A DNA stretch of 64,000 nucleotides, taken from NCBI GenBank assembly GCA_011319805.1, contig SJRY01000278.1:62001-126000 (forward strand), written 5' to 3'. Position 1 is the first letter of the stretch, and the number at the start of each line of letters is the position of its first letter. The notes under the pieces are model-generated. The model had not been told where the DNA came from, searched no databases, and was given only the letters and a program-made list of their open reading frames with translations. The DNA is from Macrocybe gigantea (lineage: Eukaryota > Basidiomycota > Agaricomycetes > Agaricales > Callistosporiaceae). Below, one piece after another: positions 39,618 to 51,343 of this stretch. Made by a program: the position numbers and the translations under genes.

Positions 39618-40628
39618 GGCCCCGGGACTGCTCGTAGGTTGGACCACGATTGGCACCCAGTCCGAGAAATCGTGAACGCCTAGTGTTCTTTATTTATATA
39701 CCTTTCGGACAATAGACCCCACAGACGCAGTGGCCACATTCATGTTTGGAATATGACCATCCTCCCTATTGTTTTCCGGATTCATCATAATCTATTGTAA
39801 CTTGGCATCACAGATTATCTGAATAAAACGGAAGACATACCGAGTAAGCCTATGTATGACGAACGCACATCGAACGAACAATAGACGTGCATTTAGTTTT
39901 TCTGCGTACAATTCGTCCGATGACCATGTCCAGTGCGACCTGATGCAGACACGACATTCTCAAACTAGTGTTGAAGCTTCCTCCGCTCTACAATGATGGC
40001 AGTACGAAGGGCGATCATTGACCCTGTTTGAGGAGATTCACAATCACCTGTTGTTGCGCATCCTTACGCTGACTTGGAAGACAAACGGCATGGTTTTATT
40101 TGATTTTGTGTGTTCCGCGGAAAAATCATGTTTTTTTTTCTTGTAAGGTATGTGCAACGATTGCCTGATCACTTTGATGACGCCGTCCACGACTCTGCAA
40201 CATTACTTGTTTCTTACACGAGCACGTTCACTTGCAACTGAGGTATTTTCGATTGTGCTTGGGACAACCAGCCTACATGTAATCTATGATGGCCCAGGCA
40301 CTGCGGATTACGCCAGGCCGAGGAGTTCAAAGAAAACGGACCACTGCCCCAATCCATCGTGCGCTACGGAACACTTTCGCGTTACGCTATCTTTACATCG
40401 GGAGTTGTACGACTTGAAAGTCTCCGTAAAATTCAATCAGTAAATTATCAAACTCGTGCCCTATATTAGGGAAGTATAAAGTGTTGGTCGAACAAAAGCA
40501 AAAGGAACAAGAAAAGAAAAACTGTGTCCAAGAATTCGTAATAATGATCTGGCCTCTGGCAAGATGTCAACAATTTCGATGGTCGAAAATGAGGGCCAGA
40601 CATTTTCAACTGCTGAATGCAAGATGGC
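39618..40628. other. Intergenic region, no gene supported
   Basis: The first part should hold the 3' UTR of the serine-rich gene (AATAAAAC near 39824). An open frame at 40150-40443 (MCNDCLITLMTPSTTLQHYL) shows no known motif. The final bases up to 40628 are the 3' UTR of the cupredoxin gene on the other strand. Confidence 0.45.
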
Positions 40629-41609
40629 TCAAGCGAACGCAACGCCAAGGGCCACCGCTGCGAACAGCAAGGCGTAGTCCACAGCATGTATCACCGCACC
40701 AGATGTTCCTCCGGAACCTCCAGACGCAGTGGGGCTCGGTGGAGAACTGCCGCTGGCGCTAACAGGGGCAGCACTGTAAACGGATGCACCACTGACAATG
40801 GGTCCTGGTGGGGCGGATGCAGAGGCGCCTTGCCCTGCAAGAGCACCCTCACCTTGCTATAGATAGCAAGGTGAGATGAGAATTCTATAGTCGTCATAGC
40901 AGGTCTGAAGGAGACTTACACCAGAATTTCCCTTGAACGCGTGCGCGTTCGTTTGGAACGCTTCGAAACTCCGGTTGCCCGCTCCCGGAGCGTTGATAGC
41001 GCCGACCATTCCTAAATAGAAAATTGGTGTATAGCAGACACGAAGATATTAGGGTTGTGACGCACCAGCAGCACAATGAACTAAAGGAACCAGTTGCTTG
41101 CAAAAGAACCAAAGCGCTTATAAAACATTAGAGAAGCGAAGGCTGACCGCTGAAGGAGAGTAGCATTTACGAGTTTGATCGTTGGTGACAGTCAGGTTCC
41201 ACTCGGGCGACGTCGAGACATTGTTGGGAGGGATGAAGACCCAGCCAGAATCGAACCCGTTAGGGAGGGGATTGCAAGGGTCGGTGAACGTAGACTGCGT
41301 TATGCTGTGGTTTCCAGGACTACGTTATAAAATCGGATAGTTGACATTCATACAGCCGTCAGAACATGTGGTGAACATACGCTCCAGTGAACTGAAAGTG
41401 ATTGTCGTCCCATTCGTAGCGTTTATCGAAGGGGGGATGAACTGGAAAATCCCTCCAGGGGCGTCTGAAGTGGATCCTACAAGGATGACCTGAAGTAGCA
41501 GTGCGTCAGGTCCACAATGAAACGATTTGTAACAGAAACAAACATGCTGTTGTGCCACCGCGCACGACAAGGCGGACAAAGCACCTAGCAAAAGCGATAG
41601 TTGCATCAT
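40629..41609 (-). CDS. Extracellular serine-rich cupredoxin-domain protein
   Basis: Secreted blue-copper-like protein common in mushrooms, probably GPI-anchored. The start MMQLSLLLGALSALSCAVAQ is a signal peptide. The cupredoxin fold shows VILVGSTSDAPGGIFQFIPP, SINATNGTTITF, GNHSITQSTFTDPCNPLPNG, FDSGWVFIPP, and the copper-site strand PIWFFCKQLVPLVHCAAGMVG with Cys, His and Met. A Ser/Ala/Pro-rich stalk follows (GASASAPPGPIVSGASVYSA). The C-terminal hydrophobic tail DYALLFAAVALGVAFA fits a GPI signal. Five or so introns. Family members are often annotated as extracellular serine-rich proteins; their role is unknown, with copper binding or redox activity suggested. Confidence 0.88.
40848..40875. 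repeat. Perfect inverted repeat across a 3' splice site
   Basis: Two 13-base arms (CTCACCTTGCTAT and its exact complement) are separated by two bases. On the coding (minus) strand the second arm includes the intron end ...agcaag and the first exon bases GTGAGGG of the cupredoxin gene, so RNA folding would bury the acceptor. Confidence 0.85.
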
Positions 41610-41701
41610 GTATGGAGAAAGAGACAGGTGTGCAGAGCGATGAAACGAATCAAACCAGCTAGAACACAGGCAGTTATATGGCAGTCCGGCGAGAAGGCGG
41701 C

Positions 41702-42626
41702 TCAATGAATGCTGTCATCATTTGTTGAATGTTGTGACGACTTGAGGAAGAGAAGGGTCCAATTGGCGGAATTGGCTCCAGCGTTCACACAGAATGTAAG
41801 CTGCTCCGTAGCGACGCATCGATGTAATCTCAGATGTGGTGATTCCTGTGTCCTCGTGCTAGCCACATCCAACCTAATACTGCCGTTGACGGCGAAATAG
41901 CCTCCACGGGTGCCAAAGGGAAGTTGATGCGACGACAATAGGGCTGCGCAGTAACATGACGCGTGAGAAGAAGTTCACTTCTAGAGGCCAACAACGTACC
42001 ACGGACACAAGGCATCAAATTGAGCGTCACAACCAGATAGACAGGAAGACCAAACTGCTACTTGTTGAGACGGAAATGAAACTCGCGCCAGACATCCAAG
42101 GGACAGGACTGCCTGCCCGCCAGCTCGCTGCTAACATCAGAACCCATCTTGTGACGTGGTTCTCGGTAAAGGTGCTGGAAAGAAGGCAGCTCTAGTCCTC
42201 TAGCCATACCCGGATTGAATAGGGCTTGGTACACATTCAGGCTCGAGCTGCACGCAAGAGAATTATTCAGGTATCCACTTTTGAGCATAGTATGATTGAA
42301 CTGTGAATGAGACAATGTATTGCAGTGGTTGAAATGACTGAACGGACAAACCATGACAATACGTTGAATGCTGACCTTTTCGTCGCGTCATCCATTTATC
42401 ATACGTCCTCGGAGATCGTTGATGATCATGGTTAATAATATACTGACCTTGGTCTGCCTCGACTAAGTATAGACTCTCGAGCATGCGCAAGCAACGTGGA
42501 GAGACGGGCTCTGCCGAAAGCGGCACGGCAAGTAGACGGCATTCTTAAGTTATGTACAAACAACCTTGCTACTTCCTCTCCGTCTGGGAACCAAAAGACT
42601 CTCTCGGCTTGTTTCATCTTTTCCAC
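41702..42626 (-). CDS. Possible multi-exon hypothetical gene
   Basis: Weak call. Minus-strand frames include MEKMKQAERVFWFPDGEEVA (from 42626), SSLNVYQALFNPGMARGLEL, FGLPVYLVVTLNLMPCVR and a final block SSHQLPFGTRGGYFAVNGSI ending at a TGA at 41702. A GT donor after CVR and an acceptor before CCCTATTG are usable. No known domain is recognised. It could instead be degenerate or noncoding sequence between the cupredoxin and aldo-keto reductase genes. Confidence 0.25.
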
Positions 42627-43032
42627 AGATATAGCTACTGGCCGATAACCCTCGAATTACTGTAACTCTGTCGAGCGCAGCGAGGATTTGCGCCGACGCA
42701 CATTGACCAGCCGAATGGTGCATGTAATGACTCTTCTATTGTTGACGACATCTGTCGTGGATTGCATTATTGATGACACGCACGATTAATGCTGGCTATG
42801 CCAACGGCAATGGACTTCTCCGGATATACTACAGGCAGCTGCGAAAATGCTCGAGCCGGTTTCTCATCCCGGATCCGGAGTTGCACTATCTCGTGAAGCC
42901 CCAGCGTTATCGCAACAGCTGAGAAAAGCCACTGATCATATGGGCAATGACTTACCAAGCAGGCTTCACGACAACAATATATTAGCCATCTCGAGCAACA
43001 GTGGACCTCGCCTTCACAGCAGCAACAACAGA

Positions 43033-44296
43033 ATGTCTCTGAAGCGTCTTCCCACACGCATACTCGGCAGAAATGGCCCGACCGTCAGTGCGATTGGCCT
43101 TGGAGCCATGGGTGACTATCCTTGGTGCTCATGATCTCGAAAAGCCCTACTGATCATTTGAAAGGTATGGGAGCTTTTTACGGAAAGAGTGACGACAACG
43201 TGTCGTATGAGACTTTGACTTACGCGGCAGACAGAGGAGTGACATTTTGGGACACATCGAACGTGTATGGGACAAGTGCGTGCCATGGCAGGGAACTGTG
43301 CATTTCAGCCGAACGAACACACTCTTCGCAGGCGAAGCATTGATCGGGAAATGGTTCAAAGACACCGGTCGTCGCTCTGAAATCTTCCTCGCGACTAAAG
43401 TTGGAGGCGGTCCAGACGGAAGCAGCAAACCATCTTACGTCGTTGATCAGCTCCAAAAGTCTTTGAAAGCGTTGCAAACGGATTACATCGACCTGTACTA
43501 TCAGCACCGCGTGGACCCAAATGTTCCCATCGAGGTTTTTCTTGAAGCCTTGCGCCCTTTCGTCGAAAGCGGTCAGATCCGATGGATAGGCCTCTCAGAG
43601 TGCAGCATTGCGACCATGAAGCGGGCGAGGATCGTCAAAGGCATCGGCGAGAAAGTTATCGCTGCTCAGATGGAGTACAGTCCGATTGAGATCAGTATCG
43701 AGAGAAACGGGTTCGCGAAAACAGCGGCGGAAGAAGGCGTCGCAATCGTCGCGTATTCTCCCCTCGCTCGAGGCGTGATTACTGGAAGGTAGTCTATAAC
43801 TTTAGGTGACTACATGGTCAATTGCCGAGTCGAACTAATCGTTCTGCTCTCCAGATTCACCTCTCCGAATGATTTTGAAGAAGGTGATTTCAGGCGTGTG
43901 GCGCAACCCAGATTCACCGAAGAAAACTTTGCTCACAACTACGAGATCGTGAAAAAGATCCAAGCAGTAGCTCGAAGAGTCGGCGTCACGGCAGCACAGA
44001 TCAGTCTGGCATGGATTCTGACTGAACATCCTGAATGTAAGCTATCGCCTTCAGTTTGGAGGCACATATTCTGACAATCTCATCTGCTTTACAGTCGTTC
44101 CCATTCCTGGTGTCAGGACGGTTGAACGGCTAGAAGAAAACGCCCGCGCTATAGAAATTCAGCTCTCACCCGAGGATCTGAAAGCGATTAGAGCTGTTGC
44201 CGATTCTGCAGACGTACACGGCTCCCGCTATGCGCAAAACCGATGCCTAAGGGGGATTGCATTTCTTTGAGCGAATGGCATGGAGAGTCCGCCTAG
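43033..44296 (+). CDS. Aldo-keto reductase, copy 1
   Basis: NADPH-dependent reductase of the AKR family that includes YakC and aryl-alcohol dehydrogenase-like enzymes. The start MSLKRLPTRILGRNGPTVSA leads into AIGLGAMGMGAFYG, then VTFWDTSNVYG (catalytic Asp and Tyr), ATKVGGG (Lys), DYIDLYYQHRVDP (His), IRWIGLSECS, EYSPIEISIER, IVAYSPLARGVITG and VPIPGVRTVERLEENARAI. Introns lie near 43107-43161, 43271-43331, 43790-43853 and 44037-44094. The frame open in the sequence ends early at 44270. A one-base change near 44240-44243 gives a tail KGDCISLSEWHGESA matching the second copy and ending at 44296. It forms a tandem paralogue pair with 45440-46719. Confidence 0.92.
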
Positions 44297-45439
44297 AAAC
44301 AACGTGTACAAGGGCAGCCAATTATCGATACATTCAATCATGATATCATTCTGCCTAACGATTTCGACATTATGTTTGGCTGCGAGATTGGAGAACAATT
44401 CATCCTTATAGGAGGCTAGAAAGAAGATTTGCAATGTCAAGTCTACTCTGGATTCCTGACCACCCGACGCGTCTTATGTATGAGTCGACGACTAGTTGCG
44501 ACGACGCAGTGACTTCAAGTTGGCCTTGAACCATGAAAATAAAGCCTCAAAACCTTATCAATTTCTCATCACATAATGACACGCGTGGAAGATAGAATCG
44601 CCTTGCCTCAAAGCCAGAGCTTTCTCAAACAAGCATTTCAAATTTTTTTTTCTCTTTTACTAAGCACTGGACACAGGCTCAACAATGAAGCGCGGCAGGT
44701 AATGAACATGAGGAGCTTGAGTTCTACGAGCTATTCGATCTAGATTTCCTTTGGGATGAGGTTCTTGGGTACGATATCGAGGCTGATATGGGGTGCAATA
44801 CTACTGAGTATTAGGATGCATCGAGATAGCAGTTGCCCTAGGACAGTGAACGTGGGAATGGTCGGTCGCGTCAGTCGAAAAAGCCCACATTAGCCGTGCA
44901 AAACCGACCAGGCGACGACTAGCACAATACTGGATGTAGCCATCATATTTTGGTACGTAGCTCTGCAGCCACACGACTGCCGTTGGCGTCAAGCAAAATT
45001 TACCGAAGAACGCCGATTTCAAATTTGATACGACCTGGCTTTGTTTCAGTTGTGATCGCAAATGCACGGCCCATTGCAGAGGGTGGACGTGGGCGAGCAC
45101 ATCGAAACCGCGCTTCACCATTGAGGTATCCAGCACGTTCTGTCGGGATTCCGGGATTGAACGGGACGCGTAGGAGCCATGTGGACAACCACTTATGGGC
45201 AGCAGGCGGACTAACGCGTCCAAGCTGCGTCTGAGCCGCGTCTGAATTGCATCTCAGCCGTCGAGAAACGTCATCAGGAGCTCTATCGGATATTTCCGTC
45301 GGCCATGGATCATGCGAGCTCACAGATATCGCGGCGTAGACCCATGTGCAAGGCATATATAAACCTTGCTGTCCTGCTCTTTGAGTAGCAGGTCTGTCAC
45401 GCACTTGCCAGTACAACTGTACAGGCCTATATTTCCGTC
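44297..45439. other. Spacer between the two aldo-keto reductases
   Basis: Holds the 3' UTR of copy 1 and the promoter of copy 2. A minus-strand open frame of 140 codons (44801-45223, MDALVRLLPISGCPHGSYAS) has no recognised domain and is not called with confidence. A run of nine T occurs near 44644. Confidence 0.45.
45356..45363 (+). promoter_or_regulatory. TATA box of aldo-keto reductase copy 2
   Basis: TATATAAA lies 77 bp before the start codon at 45440, a normal TATA-to-ATG distance for a fungal gene with a short leader. No equally good box is seen before copy 1, so the two genes may be regulated differently. Confidence 0.7.
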
Positions 45440-46719
45440 ATGTCTTCCAAACGCATACCCACTCGTAAACTGGGCAAAAATGGCCCAACAGTGAGTGCTA
45501 TAGGATTGGGAACCATGGGCATGTGTTCTCTTTCTGTCACCTCCGTTTATTACTTGGCTAATTGATATGACTGGACGCGATAGGCATGGGATTCTTTTAT
45601 GGCAGGAGCGACGATGCAACGTCTCTTGAGACTTTGACTTATGCTGCGGACAGAGGCATGACCTTCTGGGACACAGCAGACATATACAAAAGTACGTTCT
45701 GCTTTGGATAGATCCTATGCTAGTGAAGCTAATTGGTATTTTACAGGCGAGGCCGTGATCGGCCGGTGGTTTGCAGAAACAGGGCGTCGCTCGGAGATTT
45801 TCCTCGCCACCAAAGTCGGTGGTGGCGACGGAACGAACAGCAAGCCATCATATGTCTTGAAGCAACTTCAAAGCTCTTTGGAGAATCTACAGACGGACTA
45901 TATCGATCTGTACTATCAACACCGCGTCGACCCGCACGTTCCCATTGAGATATTCCTCGAGACCTTGCGCCCCTTTGTCGAGAGTGGCAAGATCAGATGG
46001 CTCGGCCTTTCTGAGTGCAGTGTCGTGACCTTGAAGCGTGCTCGGGCGGTCAAGGGAATCGGCGAGAAGGTTGTGGCAGTTCAGATGGAATACAGCCCTA
46101 TTGAAGTGACAATCGAGCGAAACGGTTTCGCGAAAGCAGTCGAGGAAGAGGGTGCGGCCATCATCGCGTATTCACCGCTAGGCCGCGGCGTGATAACGGG
46201 AAGGTGTGGTTTTGAAGGACGATCATTGAGCTTCGATCTAACTACAAGAACTTTGTGATCCTGCAGGTTCAAATCGCCCAACGATTTTGAAGCCGGTGAC
46301 TTCAGACGCGTTGCGCAGCCCAGGTTCATGACAGAGGAAAACTTCTCTTTTAATCTCAAGATTTCGGAGAAGCTTCATGAAATAGCCCAGAAATCCAATG
46401 CAACTATAGCGCAGATCAGTCTGGCATGGATCCTTGCGGAGCACCCGAATTGTATGCAGCCGTTCAGCCTTTGTTGGCAATGTGATCATTAGCTGAGTTG
46501 TCTTCATTCCTATCTAGTTATCCCGATTCCTGGTATACGCTCCGTAGAGCGGGTGGAAGAGAATGCTCGTGGCGCTGAAATTCAGCTCTCCCCGAGGATT
46601 TGAAAGCTATCAGGGCAATCGTGGACACGACAGAAATTCATGGGGACCAGTATTTGAGTGAGGACGTTCCTGCAGGAGACTCTCTTCCGTTGGATGAGTG
46701 GAAAGGCGAGGAAGCATGA
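45440..46719 (+). CDS. Aldo-keto reductase, copy 2
   Basis: Paralogue of the upstream reductase with the same intron positions. The start is MSSKRIPTRKLGKNGPTVSA. It shows MGFFYGRSDDATSLETL, MTFWDTADIYKSEAVIG (Asp and Tyr), ATKVGGGDG (Lys), YYQHRVDP (His), EYSPIEVTIERNGFAKAV, IIAYSPLGRGVITG and IPIPGIRSVERVEENARGA. The C terminus DSLPLDEWKGEEA ends at the TGA at 46717. One C is missing in the run 46590-46593; adding it restores LSPEDLKAIR. The tandem arrangement and high similarity point to local duplication. The substrate cannot be told from sequence; aromatic aldehydes are typical for the family. Confidence 0.93.
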
Positions 46720-46772
46720 TTGGACCAAGAGGCGCGGCGGGTTTCTGCAGGTCTTATTTACGATCAGATTTT

Positions 46773-47044
46773 TGTTGACGTAGGCAGGGACCGAAGGGGT
46801 GCGTGAACGCGGGAATCTAAATGTATAGCCTCAGTGTGTCTGGTAGGACCACTGAGTATGTGATGTAAGTACCTAAATGTATACTACAAGGTACTTCAGT
46901 AAGGAATAGAAAATAAATAAATACACGGGACTCACGCCTCAGTGTGTCTGGTAGGACCACTGAGGCGGGCGACCAGAAGCGAGCGAAAATTTGTAGCCCG
47001 CTTACATAACGTGTTGAGGCGGGAGCTCGACTCGACCTCCAACA
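46773..47044 (-). mobile_element. Ty1/copia LTR (3' LTR of the minus-strand element)
   Basis: 272-bp LTR bounded by TGTTG and CAACA. It lies directly downstream, in copia orientation, of a polypurine tract (cgaggggGAG on the minus strand), which is now separated from it by the DNA transposon. It begins 54 bp after the stop of aldo-keto reductase copy 2. Inside, a segment of about 29 bp containing CTCAGTG...CACTGAG is present twice, near 46827-46855 and 46936-46964. Confidence 0.82.
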
Positions 47045-47050
47045 CTCCCC
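47043..47050. repeat. 8-bp target-site duplication, left
   Basis: CACTCCCC immediately precedes the left inverted repeat and is exactly repeated at 53312-53319 after the right one. Confidence 0.93.
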
Positions 47051-47078
47051 AGGACCCCGGATAATCCCTACCAAGGTC
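47051..47078. repeat. Left terminal inverted repeat (28 bp)
   Basis: Starts AGGACCCCGGATAATCCC and ends AAGGTC. The reverse complement is exact at 53284-53311. The next two bases differ (GG against AG), so 28 bp is the perfect core. Confidence 0.93.
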
Positions 47079-47266
47079 GGTTCCCAAAATTTGGCAAAAG
47101 TACCCATTTTTGTCCGAACATAAAAATGACAAAATTTCCGGTTTTGTCCGGAATGGCTACCGACCTCCTACCCAGGTGCTTCAATTTGTCCGGACCTGGC
47201 GACCGACCTTCTGGAGCGCCAAAAATCGTTTTTTTTCTCGATATAGAGTAGCGCTAGAGTATTCTA

Positions 47267-50200
47267 CTACCACGGATGATGATATGTACTGTATACTTTG
47301 ACTGAAAATGGCAAATTTACTTCATGTTTCCTCTTGAAGTTGTCCATTGCCTTCTTCACCTCGCCTGATAGCCCTTGTAATGTAGAAAATGTAAGAGAAT
47401 CAGGTGGAGAGAGCAGCAAACCAGTTGAGTTCAGATTAGGCTTTGCTGATAACACCGTTAGAAACTGTGATGAGGTTAAGAGAGCGAACTCCTTCATTTG
47501 AAGTAGGCAAAGTCGTTCTGGGTGATCATGGAAAGCCATCTCTGATGCGGCCCTTTGAAGGATCAGTTCAAATGCTTGCACGACGATGTGGGAGATGGCC
47601 ACAATATTTGACTCACTCGATACCGCCATGTGTTTTCCGAACTTTCCTCCTGACTTGGAATATATTGCGTGTACTGTCCAAATACAACATCCTTAGCTTT
47701 TGTGCAACCCTCATGAATAAATCATGCGTACCATGTCCGACATGCAAGCCATGACTCGTTTGCACTATTCCGAAGTCTCCGATCATGAGTGGTCGCAATA
47801 TTGTAATGCTTGCGTCAGATACACAAAGTGTAGGTGGGATCTTCGTGGACAAGAAGACATTTTTGCGCTTTTGAAGTTGCTTTTGTGAAATGGGTCAACC
47901 CCAAGCCACCAGAAAGATGCACAGTATCAAGTCATACCTTACTTGCATCCATGTTATGAATGGCCGCTGCGTTCGCAGCATTACCTTTTGTTGTCTCTTT
48001 CATAGTACCAGTCCATCGAGTGCTCCTTTCAACACCTGATGTCGGTGATGTGTCTTCTTCCAGCTTCAAGACTTGAGAAAGCTTGCGAAGGATCATGCAA
48101 TGAATTTTCATAGTTTGTGGAACATTTTCTATAGGGTTGAAATGGGTCGTATGGACGCCCCTTGTGGCCTGACGAGTTTGATGCAGACGACGGAGCGCTA
48201 TCAGCCCTGAGAAATCGAGTTTATCAACAGTCAGTTTTCCCAGTCTGAAAGGTTTGCTCGCGTGATCATGCATTATATCACGAACCGGTAGTAGATGGAA
48301 GGACCTTGAATACTTGTCGATCCGTATGCATTCCATCTTCATTCCATCAGCGTCATGGTTATCTTCGGCCTGTAAACGATTCCTTGGGACAAAGTTGCAA
48401 TGAGTCACCAGCAGATCTAGTGTCGTTGAATAGATTGAATAGACATACAGGTTTGCCATATCTTCGGCAATGAGAACCGCTGCTGCGCAAGACAGGCGCC
48501 CTACGGCATTGTCCTGCTGACATGTTCGAGACAGTGTCCGATCGCATTCGTAGTCAAAGATGTCTTGCAAATCTTGCTGCTCGGATACGTTATCTTTGAC
48601 CAGAGAATTCCAGTCTTCTTCATCTTGGCCCAAAAGCCAGCTGTCAATACTCGGCAGCATGATTTGCCCCATACCCAGTTGCTGATTGAACTGACAGACG
48701 TGAGCACAGTCGATTCCTAGCATGTTCATGAGACTGTCCGCCTCCTCTGCAGCTTCTTGCGCAACCTCTGTAACTTCGGCTTCATCTGGGAATGTGGACA
48801 GTGCAATCAAGTCCAGACCCTTGCAATCAAAATAGGTATGATTATAGCCATTGGCGGTGGCCTTTGGGTCCAACATTTTTGTGCGGTTTGCAGCTTGACA
48901 GACCGTGATCAGTAGCTTTGGATCATATAGAGGAAATCGAGCATGGTGAAGTCTTTAACGATTTTTCGAGCCTCTGCAAAGACATGTTCGCATGCTTCAG
49001 TCAAGTGAAGCCAAGGAAGGAAGGGAATGATGCCCGGCAGGTGATCGCGATGAATATACAGCAGCGCAATATAGCCGTCAATGAGAATCCGAGTGATTTC
49101 CAATGCTTCGCATGACAAACAGTGCTGGGAACTGGGATATCGACATGCGGCAAGAGAGGCCTGCCAATGGTCCAAGAAGTATCGAGCACGGAGAACCATT
49201 CGCAAATGCTCAGCATGTGTTATGTGCCGATTCTGGTATGCGTCGACCAGTTCTGTGAAGACGAATAAATAAATGATTGTGCCTATGCAGTCGGGATGAT
49301 TGTCCACAAGGAAACGTAGCACATCAGCAGAAAAAGACGTGAAGCAGCATTGTCATCTTGTCGATCGAGTTTATGCACATCGCGCTGAAATAAAGGCATG
49401 CCATCCTCATGAGAGACTTGCAGAATGTGTTCGTAGAGGGCTACATAGTTGCCCAAGACCAATGCCCGGGCACCTGAGAAGAGATTATTGCGATACGTCT
49501 TGAGCGCATGCTTGGAGTCTTGTATCACCATCAGTGGTTGTCCTTTGACCTTGACGACTGTGACGGTGGTGTCGGGCTTGCCAGTCCGAGGGTTGCATAT
49601 GACGTAGTCCATTTTCTCCTCTGCGCTTTGTATGAGTAGATTTTGGACTGAACGTTCGACCTCTGTGCCATCACATGCGTATGACATGACGCAAACGTCT
49701 TGCTCCATAAGGCCGTGTAGAATTTGCTCTAGGTACGTGAACAAGGCTGAGGCATTGAGGTTGTCTGCGATGGGGAGTGCGGCGACGATGATCGGTGACA
49801 CTTTTGGAACGGGAATAGAGAGACACCATAGTCTCAACTTGAGTCGTCTGAAGTTAGCGATCGAAGAAGCACTCTTAATTGTGCATACCTTCATAGCTTT
49901 TTGCCTTCTCGCCTCCTCCAATACAGCTTTCATGTTGTCGACATCAGCGACTTGAAGAGGACCGGTGGTTGCGCCGAGCAAAAACCATGATTGTTCCTGT
50001 GCATCCCAATAAAGTCGCAAAGCAGAAAACAGCTTAGAGTCGTCACAGTTTAGACAACATGGTCCATTGTAATTGATTGACTGCAGATGATTTTTCACAA
50101 GCTCGAAGGTGCGTTGACAAATTGTCATAGGAAATCGCAGTTTGCACAACTCCTTCTCACTGACCTAACTTCAGCAACACGTTAATTTTGTAGAACTAAT

Positions 50201-51330
50201 TCTTACTGGAAATTGCATTCACTTCATCCAGGCAAGTGCTCAGTCAGTGATCTATATGCTTGAGGGCTCTAAATCCAGATGATATTGCAGATTTCATCCC
50301 AGGCCGGAGGATAACGAAAATTCTGCATGCCCAGGCCACGGTCTTCGTGATCGAACTTGGACACAGCAACCTGGATTAGGCCAGCGAACACGCTATCATC
50401 ATATTTTCCTTCCAGAGCACCTAACGTGAATCTAACGAAAGGACTCTTTCCAGCATCCTACAACAAGAGTATGGATCCATATTTGTCAATAATCACAAGT
50501 CCAAACACTGCAACTCACTGCTCTCTCAATGATGCCATGCAGACCACAACAATGTGCATAAATTTGCCCAACGGCAGTGTTCTGGTATGTTTTGGAGACA
50601 TAAATGGCGTCTTCTTCGTCTGGAACTGGCTTCAACAGAGCGCTCTTGAACTTTTTCGACCTCAGGATCGTCATACACTCTGAACATGGCAATGCACGTC
50701 CATCTGGAGGCGGACTGGCAACACTTTTGAGACAAGTGATGGCATACACTTTTTTCTTCTCATGTAAGTTTCTCCAAGTTTGTCTATGTTCTTGCTCCTG
50801 GTAAATCTCCTGTTGTTGTACTTTGTCCAGATCACCAAATTTCATGGCGGTACCATGTTTTTCCTTCACAATTACATGAATCGACACTGATCCTGCTCTC
50901 AAGACCTGTGTCCGACTCAAGTACTGCACAATGCACTTGTCATCCAGTTCCGATAGACCTGGACATGGGACCTGTTTTGGCTGGGTTGGCGGTTCCATTT
51001 TCGACGTGTTCGATGTGGGTGCCTGGGGTGGCCGCTTAGTGAAGTAACCCATTGAAGTAAGTGTTTTCATCCCTGCTGTTGGTTTCGCAGAGGCTTGCGT
51101 CGATGACTTCTTGGCAGCACATTTTTTGAGATGCGCTTTCCATCGTGTGCAGTTGTAGGGTTCTTTGACCAACATCCACGAGCCACAGCTGGAATGACGA
51201 ACTCGCCGTACATTCAAGGGATCAAATGAGGCCCCATCATCATCATAAAGGATCTGTGCTTTCCACCCATCAAACCTCTCTTGGTCAAGCTCAAATGTCC
51301 CACTGCGTACTGCCTCCCTTATTCTTAGTG
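47267..51330 (-). CDS. Transposase, P-like DDE/RNase H fold (fragmented by introns)
   Basis: Several minus-strand frames follow one another. Near the start a zinc-finger-like segment SSCGSWMLVKEPYNC-x5-H-x3-C is seen (51210-51130). A conserved block CSECMTILRSKKFKSAL follows. The core shows CLNCDDSKLFSALRLYWD (possible first Asp), VCVMSYACDGTEVERS, VIQDSKHALKTYRNNLFSG with the D-x2-H-x2-K-x2-RNN pattern typical of P-superfamily elements, then RDVHKLDRQDDNAASRLFS and LTEACEHVFAEARKIV (possible Glu). The C-terminal part (VVQAFELILQRAASEMAFHD) ends at 47267. Introns between the blocks are not all resolved. It may be one polyprotein with the protease or a separate gene. Confidence 0.7.
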
Positions 51331-51343
51331 ATGACTGTGCAGA

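Noticed and set aside
42847..43032. An in-frame N-terminal extension of aldo-keto reductase 1 from 42847
   Set aside because: The paralogue starts at the position matching 43033, and the extension has no similarity to the family.
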